Part shown: piece after piece, positions 34,777-45,614 of the stretch
Layout: every line of letters starts with the position of its first letter
Position numbering within the stretch: the first letter of the stretch is position 1
NCBI GenBank assembly: GCA_030549205.1
Contig: JAUKTV010000019.1
Span: forward strand, 62,001 to 126,000
Reading direction: 5' to 3'
DNA from: Apiosordaria backusii
Taxonomy: Eukaryota; Ascomycota; Sordariomycetes; Sordariales; Lasiosphaeriaceae
Length of the DNA stretch: 64,000 bases
Made by a program: the position numbers and the translations under genes
The notes under the pieces: model-generated
What the model was told of the DNA's origin: nothing
The model's database searches: none
What the model saw: only the letters and a program-made list of their open reading frames with translations

Positions 34777-37700
34777 TGCGTTTGATGACGAGGCCATCAG
34801 AAAGTGGAAGCCTTGTTGTGACTCAAGGCTGTAGTGGAGCTGTCGTGGTTTGTTGGCCAAGTTCAGAAAGGACAGAGTGTTCTTTTGGGAGTTGGTGATG
34901 TACTGGGAAGACGCTGTCAGACGTTGGGGCAAGGACGTGCTTTTATCTTTTGGCCACGTCGCCTGTAAAGGGGGAAGGTTGCCTGAGGCATACATGGTCT
35001 GTGCGTTATCTTATGAGGGCGGCCCACACAGTCAGGAGCTCGGCTCCACTCACACAAATTGCGCCATCCGCATCCCAAACAGGGAAGACCTGAGCCCACA
35101 ATATTCGGACGGAAGCCTGTCAGGGGCACGTCCGACGCCAGTGGCTCCACCATCGACTTCAGCAGCACCGATCAGGGAGGAGCAAAGTCCGCACAACACA
35201 CTGGAACATGCAAGGAGGCGGGGGCGTACACAGTAGGTATTGGCAAAGCACTCAATGAAAGAAGAACCTCATGCCGCCCTTGAATTCCATCAGCCATGCG
35301 CCCTCTCCATCAGCCCTCGCTCCGTCGAGTCGTGGGTTGACACACTCGCTCAGGGGGGCCGACGGCTGAGCCATGGTCAAATGGAAGGTGGAAACGTCCT
35401 CCCGCACTCCGTTCGACGTACGGCTATCGCTCCACCAGATAAGCCTCGTGGTGGGGGCAGATAGGTCTCGCCAAACTTAGCACCATCCACAGTGGGCTAA
35501 GCTTGGACTGATAGGGATAGCGACGCTTCAACGGTCTGTTGATCCGAAAGCACATGCTCCTGACCCTTTCATTGTCTGAATTAATTGGCGAGTTTCCGTA
35601 GTTCAACTGAAGTGTCACGCATCGTTGGACAGGCGGGGTGGCACTGGAGCAACAACAATCCCTATCTCGCCACCGCAATACGTAGCGGATAATCTAAAAT
35701 TATTAGCAACCATATGACGGCGGTGCAATCAGTCTGTGACTTGCGCCGCTTGATCGGGAGCACTGGCTGGAATCGGGTCATTCGGAACGACTCTTGACGG
35801 TCATGCCAGCCTCCGTCCAGAGCATATCACACAGTGGTACGCAATTTGGAGCGGACGACGACACCAGAGAGCCGCTGCATGGCAAAACCTGGAGGAGTGG
35901 ATCCCTATCAGGCTGAATGACCCCAGATCCAGAACTCTAATAAAGCGAGCACCTGCAGAACCATGAGAAGCATTGCGGAGGATGCTGCCGAAGAGCTTCT
36001 TTTTAATTGGGGTTCATGGCCATTTACCGGGTGCGGTACTTTTAGAAACTGCCCCATCAATTAGCTCGGCCCTCTTGACCTGCTTATTGTAATGCGGGAG
36101 CCATTCGGCACTGTAACGGGCCGTCTGGATGACAAAGACGGAGAATTGAAGTCTGACTCAGCTTTTTCACCAGAGATGTTGAGACGAGCGATGGATATCT
36201 GATGTTTCGATAGACATCGCCGTCAACTCCACCCGGCAATTACCAGGCAATGATTAGATAGCGTCCGCAACGGAGCCCTCGGCCGTATTGTGGACGGCAA
36301 TTCCTTTGTATGGAGTTTGTACGACGACAAGAGACTCACCAACCAGGGTTGTTGTAACCCCGTTCTTGCTGCTCAATGGTTGCCTGTACCATCATGGCGG
36401 GTCTGTAAGACAACGGCTGACTGCCTGCTGCATTGCTGATGAATGAGAGGCATAAGACGTTGGTGCTGACGAAGAGCACTGCATCCCTTTGAAGCTGACA
36501 CCGCCGCCCTCCAAGTCCCAACAGGCCCCCCAGAAGGATCGCTATTCTTGTGGTACTCAAGTTGCTTAGCGGTGGTTACGAAGGCTGGATTCGTAATGGA
36601 AGCCGTACATAGAGCTACTGTTGAACTACCTTACTTAAGCTCAGTCAGTTCCCCGCTTCTTGGTGTTTTCCTCAATAATGCCCATGCAGTCTCTGTCACC
36701 AAGATCAGCACGAATAAGCACATCATCAGCGGGGAGAATGTTGATTCAGAACCGAGCGTTCCAGAGTCTAGAGACAATATTCTGCAAGACGCTGTGAATC
36801 AGCATCTGATATGCCGATAAAAGGCCCAGATGGAATGTTGTGGAATGGGAATACATAGAATGCCAAGCATCGTGGTCTCCCTTGGACTTCGAGGGAGCCT
36901 TCGGTGCCGGGAGGGAGGGTTCTCTCCAGGGAGTTGCTTGCACCAGAGTCGCCCATCGATCGCTTGGGCGATCAGCGGTTGATCCGAAAGTCTTCTGCCA
37001 CGCCGGCGGCTGGTCCCACAAGTTCCCCGTCGGGGGGAATTCGATGGCGGGATGCCATTTTCTTTTCTTTTTTTGTGCTACCCATGTTACACAAAATCTG
37101 CACAGTGAACAATAAATATTTCCACAAACCCAACTCTCCTTTTTATCCTGCATCAAAGAAAACAAACGACTCTTGTTATTAGGCGCGCCATATACCACCG
37201 CCCAGAGGTTTCCCACAACAATCGGCCCTCCACCGGCCCCTACATAAACAGACCTGCATAACATCCGGCTTATTCAAGGATGGATTGGGAACGGCCCTTC
37301 CGGTGAGGGGGACAAGAAAAGAAGAAGAGGGGACGGCGAAATTCATGGGTTGCAGGTCGGGTGGAGTGGCCCGACCTCCCTTCCTTTGCCCAGGGGTTTC
37401 TTTGCAACCCATCATCCACTGCCAAACCACCGAAAGGTTGCTAACGGCCCGGATTGGATGTTCCCTTGGAACTGCCAACACTGGAACAGAAGCGAACAAG
37501 CGAAGGGGTCGATCCGTCGCTTCTTTCCGCACATGGCCCCCCCTCCCTTCTCCCCGCACAAATCGAAATCGCCAAGTCGCCTGCGCGGGACGCCATTCCC
37601 CCAGACTCCCCATATCTCCATCCAAAGGCGGCTCTGTGATCCGTGCCTGCTTGCTGCATGATGGGCCGAGCGAAGACTTTATGGACACGAACGAACGGGA

Positions 37701-38560
37701 CGACGGGCAGCGAGCGGCACACACAACAAACCCACAACTCCACAAACTTACTCTGATCGAATCCGACCATGATCGTCCCTCTTTCCCACCCACCCGCAGC
37801 ACTCCGTCGTGTGGAGCAGACTCTTTATTATGGGACCCGGGGTAAAAAAAAGAGAGACGGGCCTCGAATGGAGGAATGGAGCTGGATTGGGCCAGGTTGG
37901 ATCCCCCCCAGGTACCCCGGATTTCTTCAGGTGCCACTCATCGGTAGTGACCCTCCGCATCTTATCCACCCAACGATCCGTTCTTCCTCTTTTCTCCTCC
38001 TCTCCTCCCTTTCGGTCTTTCGGTCATGGCGTTGGAGCCGCCTGTCAGAGAAATGTCAGCCATGTGGATGCCCAGAAGTCGGGGGTAAAATCACGTCAAG
38101 CGGCATGACACATCAAAAGCAGATGGGACGCTTGTTGGTGACGGTGCCGAAGTTTGCAATGCCATGTGGTTCTCCGGGCCCTCGGCCCTCCGACCAGAGG
38201 TATATTATTTGCTGCCCACCGCGGAGTCACCCTCCCTCGATCTCTCCAAGTTCAAAAACACCACGTCTTCGTCTTATTTGCACATGCAAGAACTCCTCAC
38301 GTTGGTCACACATCCGCACTCTCGATTTTCTGAAAGGCCTGTTTATGTTCAAATCCCCCGTCTATCAATGCTTGCCACCCAATCGCCATATCCCTTTTGC
38401 CCCCAGTGTGCCCTCCCCGTTTTTTATTTTGCAGACCCCAAACGCCTGACACTAACCATGCTGACCGCTCAGACGCCATTATCGCTTGAGAGTTGAGCAT
38501 AAAAACCCCCCTCAAAACAGATACACCCGTTCCATAAGCTCATTTTCCTTGGCGGTTTCT
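34777..38560. other. Long intergenic region upstream of HAC1
   Basis: No supportable gene is found. Open frames up to 252 codons (for example 37937-37179 on the minus strand) lack domains and overlap equally long frames on the other strand. The part next to HAC1 is its promoter and leader; the part near 38560 is the 3' side of the DUF427 gene. Pyrimidine-rich tracts (about 37960-38030) look like promoter or leader DNA. A small unrecognised gene or non-coding RNA could be missed here. Confidence 0.4.
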
Positions 38561-39327
38561 TTAGAACTGCTCGTGCCCCCAGGTCTGGACGCCCCAAGCA
38601 TGAGGAGCCTTGTTAATGCCCTCAATATCGCTTGTGACCCATCCGCCGTAAAAGTCGTTCGGGGGAGGCTGGGCGCGCTCGCCATCAACATAGCATTCCC
38701 AGGGAGTCGAAAAGAAAGCCAGATAGCCCTTGATGGCCTCGAATCCTTTTGTAGGCTCGTTGAACGACCAGATGCGGTTGCTGACCGTGTCCGCCGCGTT
38801 GATGGGGCTCATCATGGCATAGTAGGTTATGGCACCTTTGACCTCATCATAGGTAGTTCGAGGGGTCGTTGAGAGAGGGAGTCTGACGCGGGAGGGTGGG
38901 ATGAAGTAAGCTAAACGCGGCAAGAAGGAATGAGGTTAGCAATTGGTCACGGTCAGCGTGCAATTGAGGTCCGAAGGTCTGGTCCCTGCATATCACCGCC
39001 AGATGGGAGTCCGAAGAGTGGATTGGGATCGTGACCAGAATGGAGCGCAACGGTCTGGCTGCGTCGATCGATGGGAAAGGGCCAAAGGCCTGTGGACCGA
39101 CTCCATCTCCGGACTTGACCTGGGGAAAAAGACGACTAAAAGGGGGGCAGCCTACTGGGCGCGTGATGGGCCTCCAGGCACCAGTAACCTTCACCGGGTG
39201 GGCAATCGGCTATAAGTTGGCCATGCCACTTGATCTGGATGTGTCGCTGGACTGGATTCACCACTGGATGTCGCGGAAATGTCGCGACGTTGTGTTTCCG
39301 CATCGCCGACATGTTGTAGTTACTCAT
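38561..39327 (-). CDS. DUF427 domain protein
   Basis: Two exons, 39327-39156 and 38910-38561, give 173 aa. The intron is unusually long for this window (245 nt, 39155-38911) with donor GTAGGC, branch GCTAAC at 38940 and acceptor TTTAG, phase 1. The join reads EAHHAPTYFIPPSRVRL, as expected for DUF427: an N-terminal strand (IQIKWHGQLIAD), then the family core ending in YLAFFSTPWECYVDGE. DUF427 proteins are small beta-rich proteins found in bacteria and fungi whose biochemical role is not settled. There is no signal peptide. The gene faces away from did2 across about 730 bp. Confidence 0.8.
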
Positions 39328-40053
39328 GTGGATGGTGGTTTAGGGAGAGATATCGACTAAGAGTGTCTTTTCGCTGTGATCAAATGTCTAGCTGGGTCAG
39401 ACCTGAGGACGAAAACGAGAAGAAAAATGTCTTTCGATGCCTGAAAAGTCAAAACTAGCAGCATCCATGTGCTCTCACAGTGGGACCAAAGTTTTGGCTT
39501 GACGTAGACCCACTTTCACCTTTCCATGGTTGACTGTTCGTGTTCGCCCGAGGGGCGCAGACTTCCTTATCCGCCTTTCCATTGCCGAGCGTGTTTTTGT
39601 GCACCTTCCGTCCGTGTAGAGAGTGGCTCGTGGCTCGGGTCCTCGGGAGTCTCCATTATCACACAAGTCGCCCCTTCCCTTTGAAGCCCCCAAAAAAAAC
39701 AATACCGCACAAGCCACAACGTGCCACTGATTGTGTGAGCGGTGAAGGGCCCTGTCACCCAACTGCGTCATGCTTTGTGGCGTCGGATTTGACCCCCTGA
39801 AGAACCCCACCATTTTCTCCGGAGTGAGCCCCGCACTCTGCCAGCCGAGCCAACTGCGCCGGCACCTGCACCACAAGGCAGCTGACGTTACCTGACAACC
39901 TTGCGCCTCATCAACATCAGTCAAACCACTCACTGCCTTGCAACGACATCACCTCGAGACGCCCGCGCAAACATCACCGTCCCTCCCGACGACGTCCTTC
40001 CTCAACGTTTGACCCTTTCGCTCAAAACAATTTTCCAGAACACAATCGCCACC
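39328..40053. promoter_or_regulatory. Divergent promoter region of DUF427 and did2 genes
   Basis: No gene is seen in these 726 bp. The last 150 bp before the did2 start are C-rich and purine-poor on the plus strand, as in many mould 5' leaders, and end in the good start context CACCATGGCG. Confidence 0.5.
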
Positions 40054-40858
40054 ATGGCGAATCGACAACTTGCTCGGGACATGCAAACCGAGTTTCAGGC
40101 GCGAGTAGGCACCCCACGATTCCCTTGTCGCCAGCATCAATGGCAGCCATCGCCATTTTGTCTCTCCTATCTCCCAGACTTCTCACTAACACTGCTGCCC
40201 TCCCAGTTCAACGCGAAACAAGCCCGCCGCGAAGCCCAAAAGGCCGCCAAACAAGACAATGAGCTAAAGAAGCAAATCCAAAACGTACCTTTCCTCCCCT
40301 CTCCCCCCTCTCTCACCTCCCCCAACCTCTCTAACCCCCTCTCTCCCCATACAGCTCCTCAAAAAAGGCGAAACCGCCCAAGCCGCCCAAAAAGCCCGCA
40401 TGCTCCTTGCCAAACAAGCCATCGCCGCCCAAATGGACCAAGCCGCCGACATGGCCGAGCTCTCCCTCGCCCAGATCCAGGCCAACAACGCAATGAACCG
40501 CATGACGCACATGATGGCCCAGTCCTCCCGCACCATGCAGCGCGCCCAGCGCCAAGCCAACCCCGAAAAGACGCTCTTGACCCTCGAGCAGTTCCGCAAC
40601 CAGAATGAGGAGTACGCCATGTCCAACGGGATTTACCAGGACGCCATGACGCAGAATACTTCGGTGCAGGTTAGCGATGATGCTGTCCATGAATTGCTTG
40701 GAAAATTGGCGGATGATGCCGGGTTGGAATTGGGGCAGGAGCTGGCAAAGGCTAGCGCGAGCAAGGTTGATCCGGTCAAGGAGCCGGCGCAGGCGGTGGA
40801 GCCGACGGCCGAGGAGGAGGATGCGCTGCAGCAGAGGTTGAGGGCTTTGCGGGCATAA
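40054..40858 (+). CDS. did2: ESCRT-III-associated protein Did2/Vps46 (CHMP1)
   Basis: Three exons, 40054-40104, 40207-40284 and 40355-40858, give 210 aa, close to yeast Did2. Introns are 102 nt (GTAGGC...CCAG) and 70 nt (GTACCT...ACAG), both phase 0. The N-terminal basic helix contains FNAKQARREAQKAAK. The central helices include the conserved QMDQAADMAELSLAQIQ and NEEYAMSNGIYQDAM. The C-terminus DALQQRLRALRA is a MIM1 motif, which recruits the MIT domain of Vps4 and Ist1. The protein acts at the endosome in ESCRT-III disassembly and multivesicular-body sorting. The Snf7 fold is highly charged with no membrane segment. I see nothing abnormal. Confidence 0.92.
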
Positions 40859-41370
40859 ACGTCGGAGTTGGGCTGGAAAGTCCGGGTTTCATGGGAAAGG
40901 AATGACGGATACGAAGTCACGAACGAGGTATACTTGGTTTCATTGGTTAAGGAGGCAGAATTTCCTACTGGGCGTTTTGGCGTTTTATGGGATTTGATAC
41001 TGCCAGATATGACGCTATGGGGGTTCAAGAGGGCTTGTTTTATTGCCTCTCACGATCTCTACGGTGAGCGGTAAATTGTTGGAATAAATCACAGGTCATT
41101 GTCAATTTAGGGTAACACGCTGTCAAATGATATCAAGACATTGCAAGAGTGTGATTCATACCGCTACTAACGCTTCAAATTCATGATTGTGACGAGACGA
41201 CCAAAAAACTCCCATACCTATATGCCCTCTTACTGGAAGCACTCCTTCACTGTGGTGGACGGCCCATATAACCCCTGAGCTAATCTTTGCCTGACCAACA
41301 GAGGGCACCCGCCATATAACCCATAACTCCCAACTGTTCCCAACAATAGCATTCCATCATAGCGCCTTCC
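40859..41370. other. Convergent 3' intergenic region of did2 and ski2
   Basis: No gene is seen. The 512 bp should hold both 3' untranslated regions. CCCATATAACCC-like strings recur at about 41260 and 41310. Confidence 0.5.
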
Positions 41371-44300
41371 TTACATATAAAGACTAGCCACAGCGGTAAT
41401 ATCCCGCCTAATCAGCTCCTGCGCCACCGTCATCTTCTGATACAGCTCCGGATCACCAATAATCCTCGCCGCGTTCTTGACCTCCCTGCACGTCTCGTCC
41501 AACCGGGAAATAGTCCTCACAATCGTACCCTCCAGCACATCGGTCAAGTTGGTGATGTTCTTGAAGCTGACGCCCTTCGCCCACTCGTACACCACCTCCA
41601 TCAAACCGAAGCGGGGCTTGCTGACGAAGTCGTTGGACTCCTCTGACGTTTGGATCACCTGGTGGAGGGTTTGGACAGCGTTGACCTTTTCGGATAACTC
41701 GACGATGGTCTTCATGCCCTTCTTCAGGTTGGATGTGAGCTTGGGGACGGATTGGGTCTTCTCCTGAAAGACGAATGCTGAGAGTAATGCCGCGATTTCG
41801 GCGGGCTCGTAGTCGGCGAGGACGTTTTCGAGGATAAGCTCGGTAAGGACGAGTTCGTCACCGGAGTGAATCTCGCAGGCGACCTTGCCCTTGAGTTGGA
41901 TGCGGGTTTCTTCATCGATGAAGCGAAGGTCCTTGAGAACCTCGATACGCTGCTCGTAATCGGGGAGGAGCTGCAGGTTCTGGTTCGACAAGGCTTGGCG
42001 GAGCTGGTCGATGTTGGTCTTGATGAGCCACTGATCGTGGCACATGGCGTAGTGCTTCAGGAACTTCTGACAAAGCACCGCGGCCGATTTCGTGAGCTTG
42101 ACTTCCGCCTCACGACGCTTGTTAATGATGTCGTGAACAGCCAAGCTCTTGATCCGCCCGAAATCCATCTCATCCCAGTGATCAGAGGACCAGCTTCGGC
42201 AGATGGTGTGGATCTTCTCCTTGGCCTTTTGGTAAGTTTCACCACTGCCAAAAATCTCTGGCAAGATGCCCTTGGTGACGTACTTGGTCAGGCAGACCAA
42301 GTCGCTGAGCGGTACGTGCAGTGTCTTGGTCCCGATATACCTCTTGGCCTGGGGGAGTGACGAGTAATACTTTCTGAGACTTGGCACAAAAGGAAGCAAG
42401 TCCGTATCATTGCGGATTTCCCGATTCGTCCTAATTTCGAGAACATGCAATGTGGGGCTTGTAGCGCTGCTTTTGGTGCTTGCTCCTTCAGCGAGCAACA
42501 AGCCAGGGGTGCGAACGCCCTCCTTCATCCACACAATGAGGCGACCGGGAGTGAACATCTTCCGACCGACTGGGAGGTTCAACAACGACCGATACAACTC
42601 CTCTGTCAAGCGCTTGAAATCTTCGCCAGCTTGGTGGCACTCGTCCATGTGGATGTCACAAATCGGGCAAGAATCTCTCTTAACCTTTGCCAAATCAGCC
42701 TCCGATAGCTTGACTGCCTTCTCATGCTCGGGTAAAAGCTGTTGAGTGGCGTGTTCTGAGAAACTACGCTTAATCATCTCTTCGATCTTCAGAGCTTCGA
42801 CGCGTAGTAGGTTTAGGATCATGTTGTAGGTGAGGCGGAACTGAGACCGGAGCTTGCTAGGCTCTCCGAGAATCATCTGCCTGAGATCAGTGACAGGGGG
42901 TGCTTCATCGCCTCCAGGAGGAACGATGATGACGGAGCCGACAGTATCCAGACCACGTCTACCAGCGCGACCGGCCATCTGTGTGTATTCTCCAGGGAGG
43001 AGGTTGCGGAAAGAGTGTCCGTCATGCTTGCGGTACCCAGAGAAGACAACCGTTCTCGTGGGCAAGTTCAAACCCATGGCGAAGGTCTCAGTCGCGAAGA
43101 GCACTTTGACAAGTGTCTGAGCAAAAAGAATCTCGACCAGCTCCTTCACAATAGGCAACAGACCGCCATGGTGAACAGCAATACCTCGCGAGAGTAGCTC
43201 GCGAAGGCGCAAAATCTGCGGTAGCGTCCTGTCCTCAGGCTTCAAACGAGCAATCGATTTCTCAATTGTCATATGAATCGCACTCTTCTCTTGCGCAGTG
43301 CAGAAGTCTTGGTTGCTCAGTGCATCGGCGTTTTCCTCGCACCTCTTCTTCGAAAAGACGAAGATACATGCTGGAAGGAGAGTCTGCTTCTTGAGAAACT
43401 GTACGAGGTGAACCCACAAGTTCTTGTCCTGAGCAGCAGACGTAAACCCTCCCGGCCGACCTGTTCGGCCCATGTGTCCGGGGTTGTGGCTTGCACGGGG
43501 CGGCCCGCCTCTTCCACGCTGTTGTTGTCCACCACCTCTACCACCGCCGCGTTGTTGGTTACCTCCTCTTTGCGGACCTCCTCTTTGCGGACCTCCGCGA
43601 CCGCCACCTCTATGGTTGCCACCACCCCGAGCTGGCGCAGCCTCAATAGCCTTTGGTGACTTGTCCTTGCCCTGCAATGCCGCATTGGCGTCCTTCCATC
43701 CCTTCTCGACGAACCTCTTCTCGGAGTCGACAATCTTGAAGATATTTTTGTTGGCCCAGAGGTAGTGCTCCAGAGGCACAGGTCTCTTCGGCGTAGAGAT
43801 GACGTATATATCCTTCTGCTTCGTACGTCCTACCCACGAGGCGAACTCATGTGTGTTAGGAACGGTAGCAGAAAGAAGAATCAATGACACGTGCTCAGGC
43901 AGCATGATGATGACCTCTTCCCAGACTACACCACGCTCGAAGTCGTTTACATAGTGGACCTCGTCGAAGATGACGAACTCGACATCACGGATAATATCGG
44001 CTCCGCGGTAGAGCATACTGCGCAGAATTTCCGTGGTCATGATCAGACAGCTGGCCTCGGGGTTGATCTGGACATCACCAGTCAAAATGCCAACCTCGTC
44101 GAACGTTTGTCTGAAGTCGCGGAACTTTTGGTTGCTGAGCGCCTTAATGGGAGAAGTGTAAATCGCTTTCGTCATGTGTTTCGCAGCAAGAGCAATGGCG
44201 TATTCGGCCACAACTGTCTTGCCTGCGGAGGTGTGAGCGGCAACAAACACCGAATCACCATTTTCAAGGTGATATACGGCTTCCTTCTGGAAGTTGTCGA

Positions 44301-45243
44301 GCTCGAATGGCCACTCTCTCGCTGGATCTGGTACCAGCTCTCGGAAGTTGGGCATTGGTCTGTTGATATCCACCATGTGCGCCCATTCGCGGCCTGCCTT
44401 TTTAGCGCTGGATGCTGCAAGTTTTCCATGGGGCTCCAGAGCCGGGAACTCCACTGGGAGGATAGCATCGATATCGTCAAGGTCCCCCTCTTCCTCGTTC
44501 TCTTCCGAAGCACCGTTTGTTGGGAGCTTATCGGTATCATCTTCCTCTTGGCCAGGCGCCGCCTCGGGTTCCTGGTCTAAGACTTCTTCGACTTCTTTTG
44601 CCTGTCTTTCCGCCTCTTCATCTGCAACCTTTCGCCTTTTCGTAAAGTCGATACCCCTTGAAACACCAGGAGCGACCTCGAGAAGACCACCGGAACCGAG
44701 CTTGATAACACGCTCTAGCTTCTTCCTGCTGTCAACTTCCTCTAGGGCAGCTGACGCCCGCATTTGATCCTCTAGTGCAGCCGTCGACTCGATGCTATCC
44801 AACCCGCCGGGAGCGAAGGGGAAGAAGCCGGCACCACCACGCACGAATTCAGATCGGCTGGCAGGCTTTCGAGTCATAGATGTGCTATTCTTCGCCGTGG
44901 CATGCGATGCCGGAACCGTGACATTTCTGTAGCCGGTGACACGGCCCTCGAGACCATGACGAACGAAGCGCGTGACTGTGCGGGTCTGGCTGGGCGCGAT
45001 GTTGAATAGGAGAGAGTAATCGATCGGGGTGTCCCATCGTTGCTGCAGCTTGTTGAGCCACTCGTCTGAGAATGTGGTGGAGGGCGATAGGAATTTCTTT
45101 TCGAGTTCGGCTCGCAGGTCGTCGGGGTCTTGCTTCTGCGGCCGCTTAGCTACCTTGTGGTCAAGGATGTCGTCAATTGCATCGAATGAGGAATTCTCGT
45201 TCAAGTGAAGCCGCTGGATGGCATCATCGAGATCGGACGCCAT
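41371..45243 (-). CDS. ski2: SKI2 DExH RNA helicase of the cytoplasmic SKI complex
   Basis: One exon of 1290 aa, almost the length of yeast Ski2. The start is the ATG at 45243 (AAAATGGCG); the frame opens further upstream only through a GTG. Domains: an N-terminal Ski3/Ski8-binding arm, Walker A AHTSAGKT at 336-343, DEVH at 427-430, SAT at 458-460 and QMAGRAGRRG at 755-764. A C-terminal rRNA-processing-arm and DSHCT-type helical region follows to the end. An RG-rich insert lies at about 539-580. Ski2 threads mRNA from stalled ribosomes into the cytoplasmic exosome and takes part in double-stranded RNA virus control. The nuclear relative Mtr4 is less likely, because the PxxFxPGG-containing N-terminal region (FFPFAPGG) and the insert position suit Ski2. 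Confidence 0.93.
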   Translation of the reverse strand: MASDLDDAIQRLHLNENSSFDAIDDILDHKVAKRPQKQDPDDLRAELEKKFLSPSTTFSDEWLNKLQQRWDTPIDYSLLFNIAPSQTRTVTRFVRHGLEGRVTGYRNVTVPASHATAKNSTSMTRKPASRSEFVRGGAGFFPFAPGGLDSIESTAALEDQMRASAALEEVDSRKKLERVIKLGSGGLLEVAPGVSRGIDFTKRRKVADEEAERQAKEVEEVLDQEPEAAPGQEEDDTDKLPTNGASEENEEEGDLDDIDAILPVEFPALEPHGKLAASSAKKAGREWAHMVDINRPMPNFRELVPDPAREWPFELDNFQKEAVYHLENGDSVFVAAHTSAGKTVVAEYAIALAAKHMTKAIYTSPIKALSNQKFRDFRQTFDEVGILTGDVQINPEASCLIMTTEILRSMLYRGADIIRDVEFVIFDEVHYVNDFERGVVWEEVIIMLPEHVSLILLSATVPNTHEFASWVGRTKQKDIYVISTPKRPVPLEHYLWANKNIFKIVDSEKRFVEKGWKDANAALQGKDKSPKAIEAAPARGGGNHRGGGRGGPQRGGPQRGGNQQRGGGRGGGQQQRGRGGPPRASHNPGHMGRTGRPGGFTSAAQDKNLWVHLVQFLKKQTLLPACIFVFSKKRCEENADALSNQDFCTAQEKSAIHMTIEKSIARLKPEDRTLPQILRLRELLSRGIAVHHGGLLPIVKELVEILFAQTLVKVLFATETFAMGLNLPTRTVVFSGYRKHDGHSFRNLLPGEYTQMAGRAGRRGLDTVGSVIIVPPGGDEAPPVTDLRQMILGEPSKLRSQFRLTYNMILNLLRVEALKIEEMIKRSFSEHATQQLLPEHEKAVKLSEADLAKVKRDSCPICDIHMDECHQAGEDFKRLTEELYRSLLNLPVGRKMFTPGRLIVWMKEGVRTPGLLLAEGASTKSSATSPTLHVLEIRTNREIRNDTDLLPFVPSLRKYYSSLPQAKRYIGTKTLHVPLSDLVCLTKYVTKGILPEIFGSGETYQKAKEKIHTICRSWSSDHWDEMDFGRIKSLAVHDIINKRREAEVKLTKSAAVLCQKFLKHYAMCHDQWLIKTNIDQLRQALSNQNLQLLPDYEQRIEVLKDLRFIDEETRIQLKGKVACEIHSGDELVLTELILENVLADYEPAEIAALLSAFVFQEKTQSVPKLTSNLKKGMKTIVELSEKVNAVQTLHQVIQTSEESNDFVSKPRFGLMEVVYEWAKGVSFKNITNLTDVLEGTIVRTISRLDETCREVKNAARIIGDPELYQKMTVAQELIRRDITAVASLYM

Positions 45244-45614
45244 TTTGGCGGTATTGGCAGTGTGTAGGTCTTGTCCACTGCTGGCAATCCTCGGCGACAA
45301 TGTTTCGATCTGGATTGAAGGTGTGATGTTGTGCCTAAACCTGGACACTTCCAGCCTGGAGACAGCAAGGTCGCAGCTTCATCGACCTACCCCGCCAAAA
45401 TCATTTTGTGGGCCCGACCGGGGCGCACCTTTTGTGACGACAGCATAGCAGGCACACAGGGGTTAGGGTTGCATCACAACCGATGGTATCACAACCGACG
45501 GGCAGACCTACTTTCACCTTCAGGGGCATTATTCCGTGGTTGCCAGTTATGTGAATTGATCATTGTGCAAGTCAATAAAACAACAAACGCTCCCCCTCTA
45601 TTTCTACTCAGGCT
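45244..45614. promoter_or_regulatory. Region between csm3 3' end and ski2 start
   Basis: These 371 bp should serve as the ski2 promoter and the csm3 3' untranslated region. No gene is seen. The string GGTATCACAACCGACGGG follows a near copy (TTGCATCACAACCGAT) at about 45470-45500. Confidence 0.45.

Noticed and set aside
37179..37937. 252-codon open frame on the minus strand
   Set aside because: No domain, biased composition, no good start context, and equally long frames overlap on the other strand.
43500..43630. Repeat array resembling CRISPR or a satellite
   Set aside because: It is the coding region for the RG-rich insert of SKI2.
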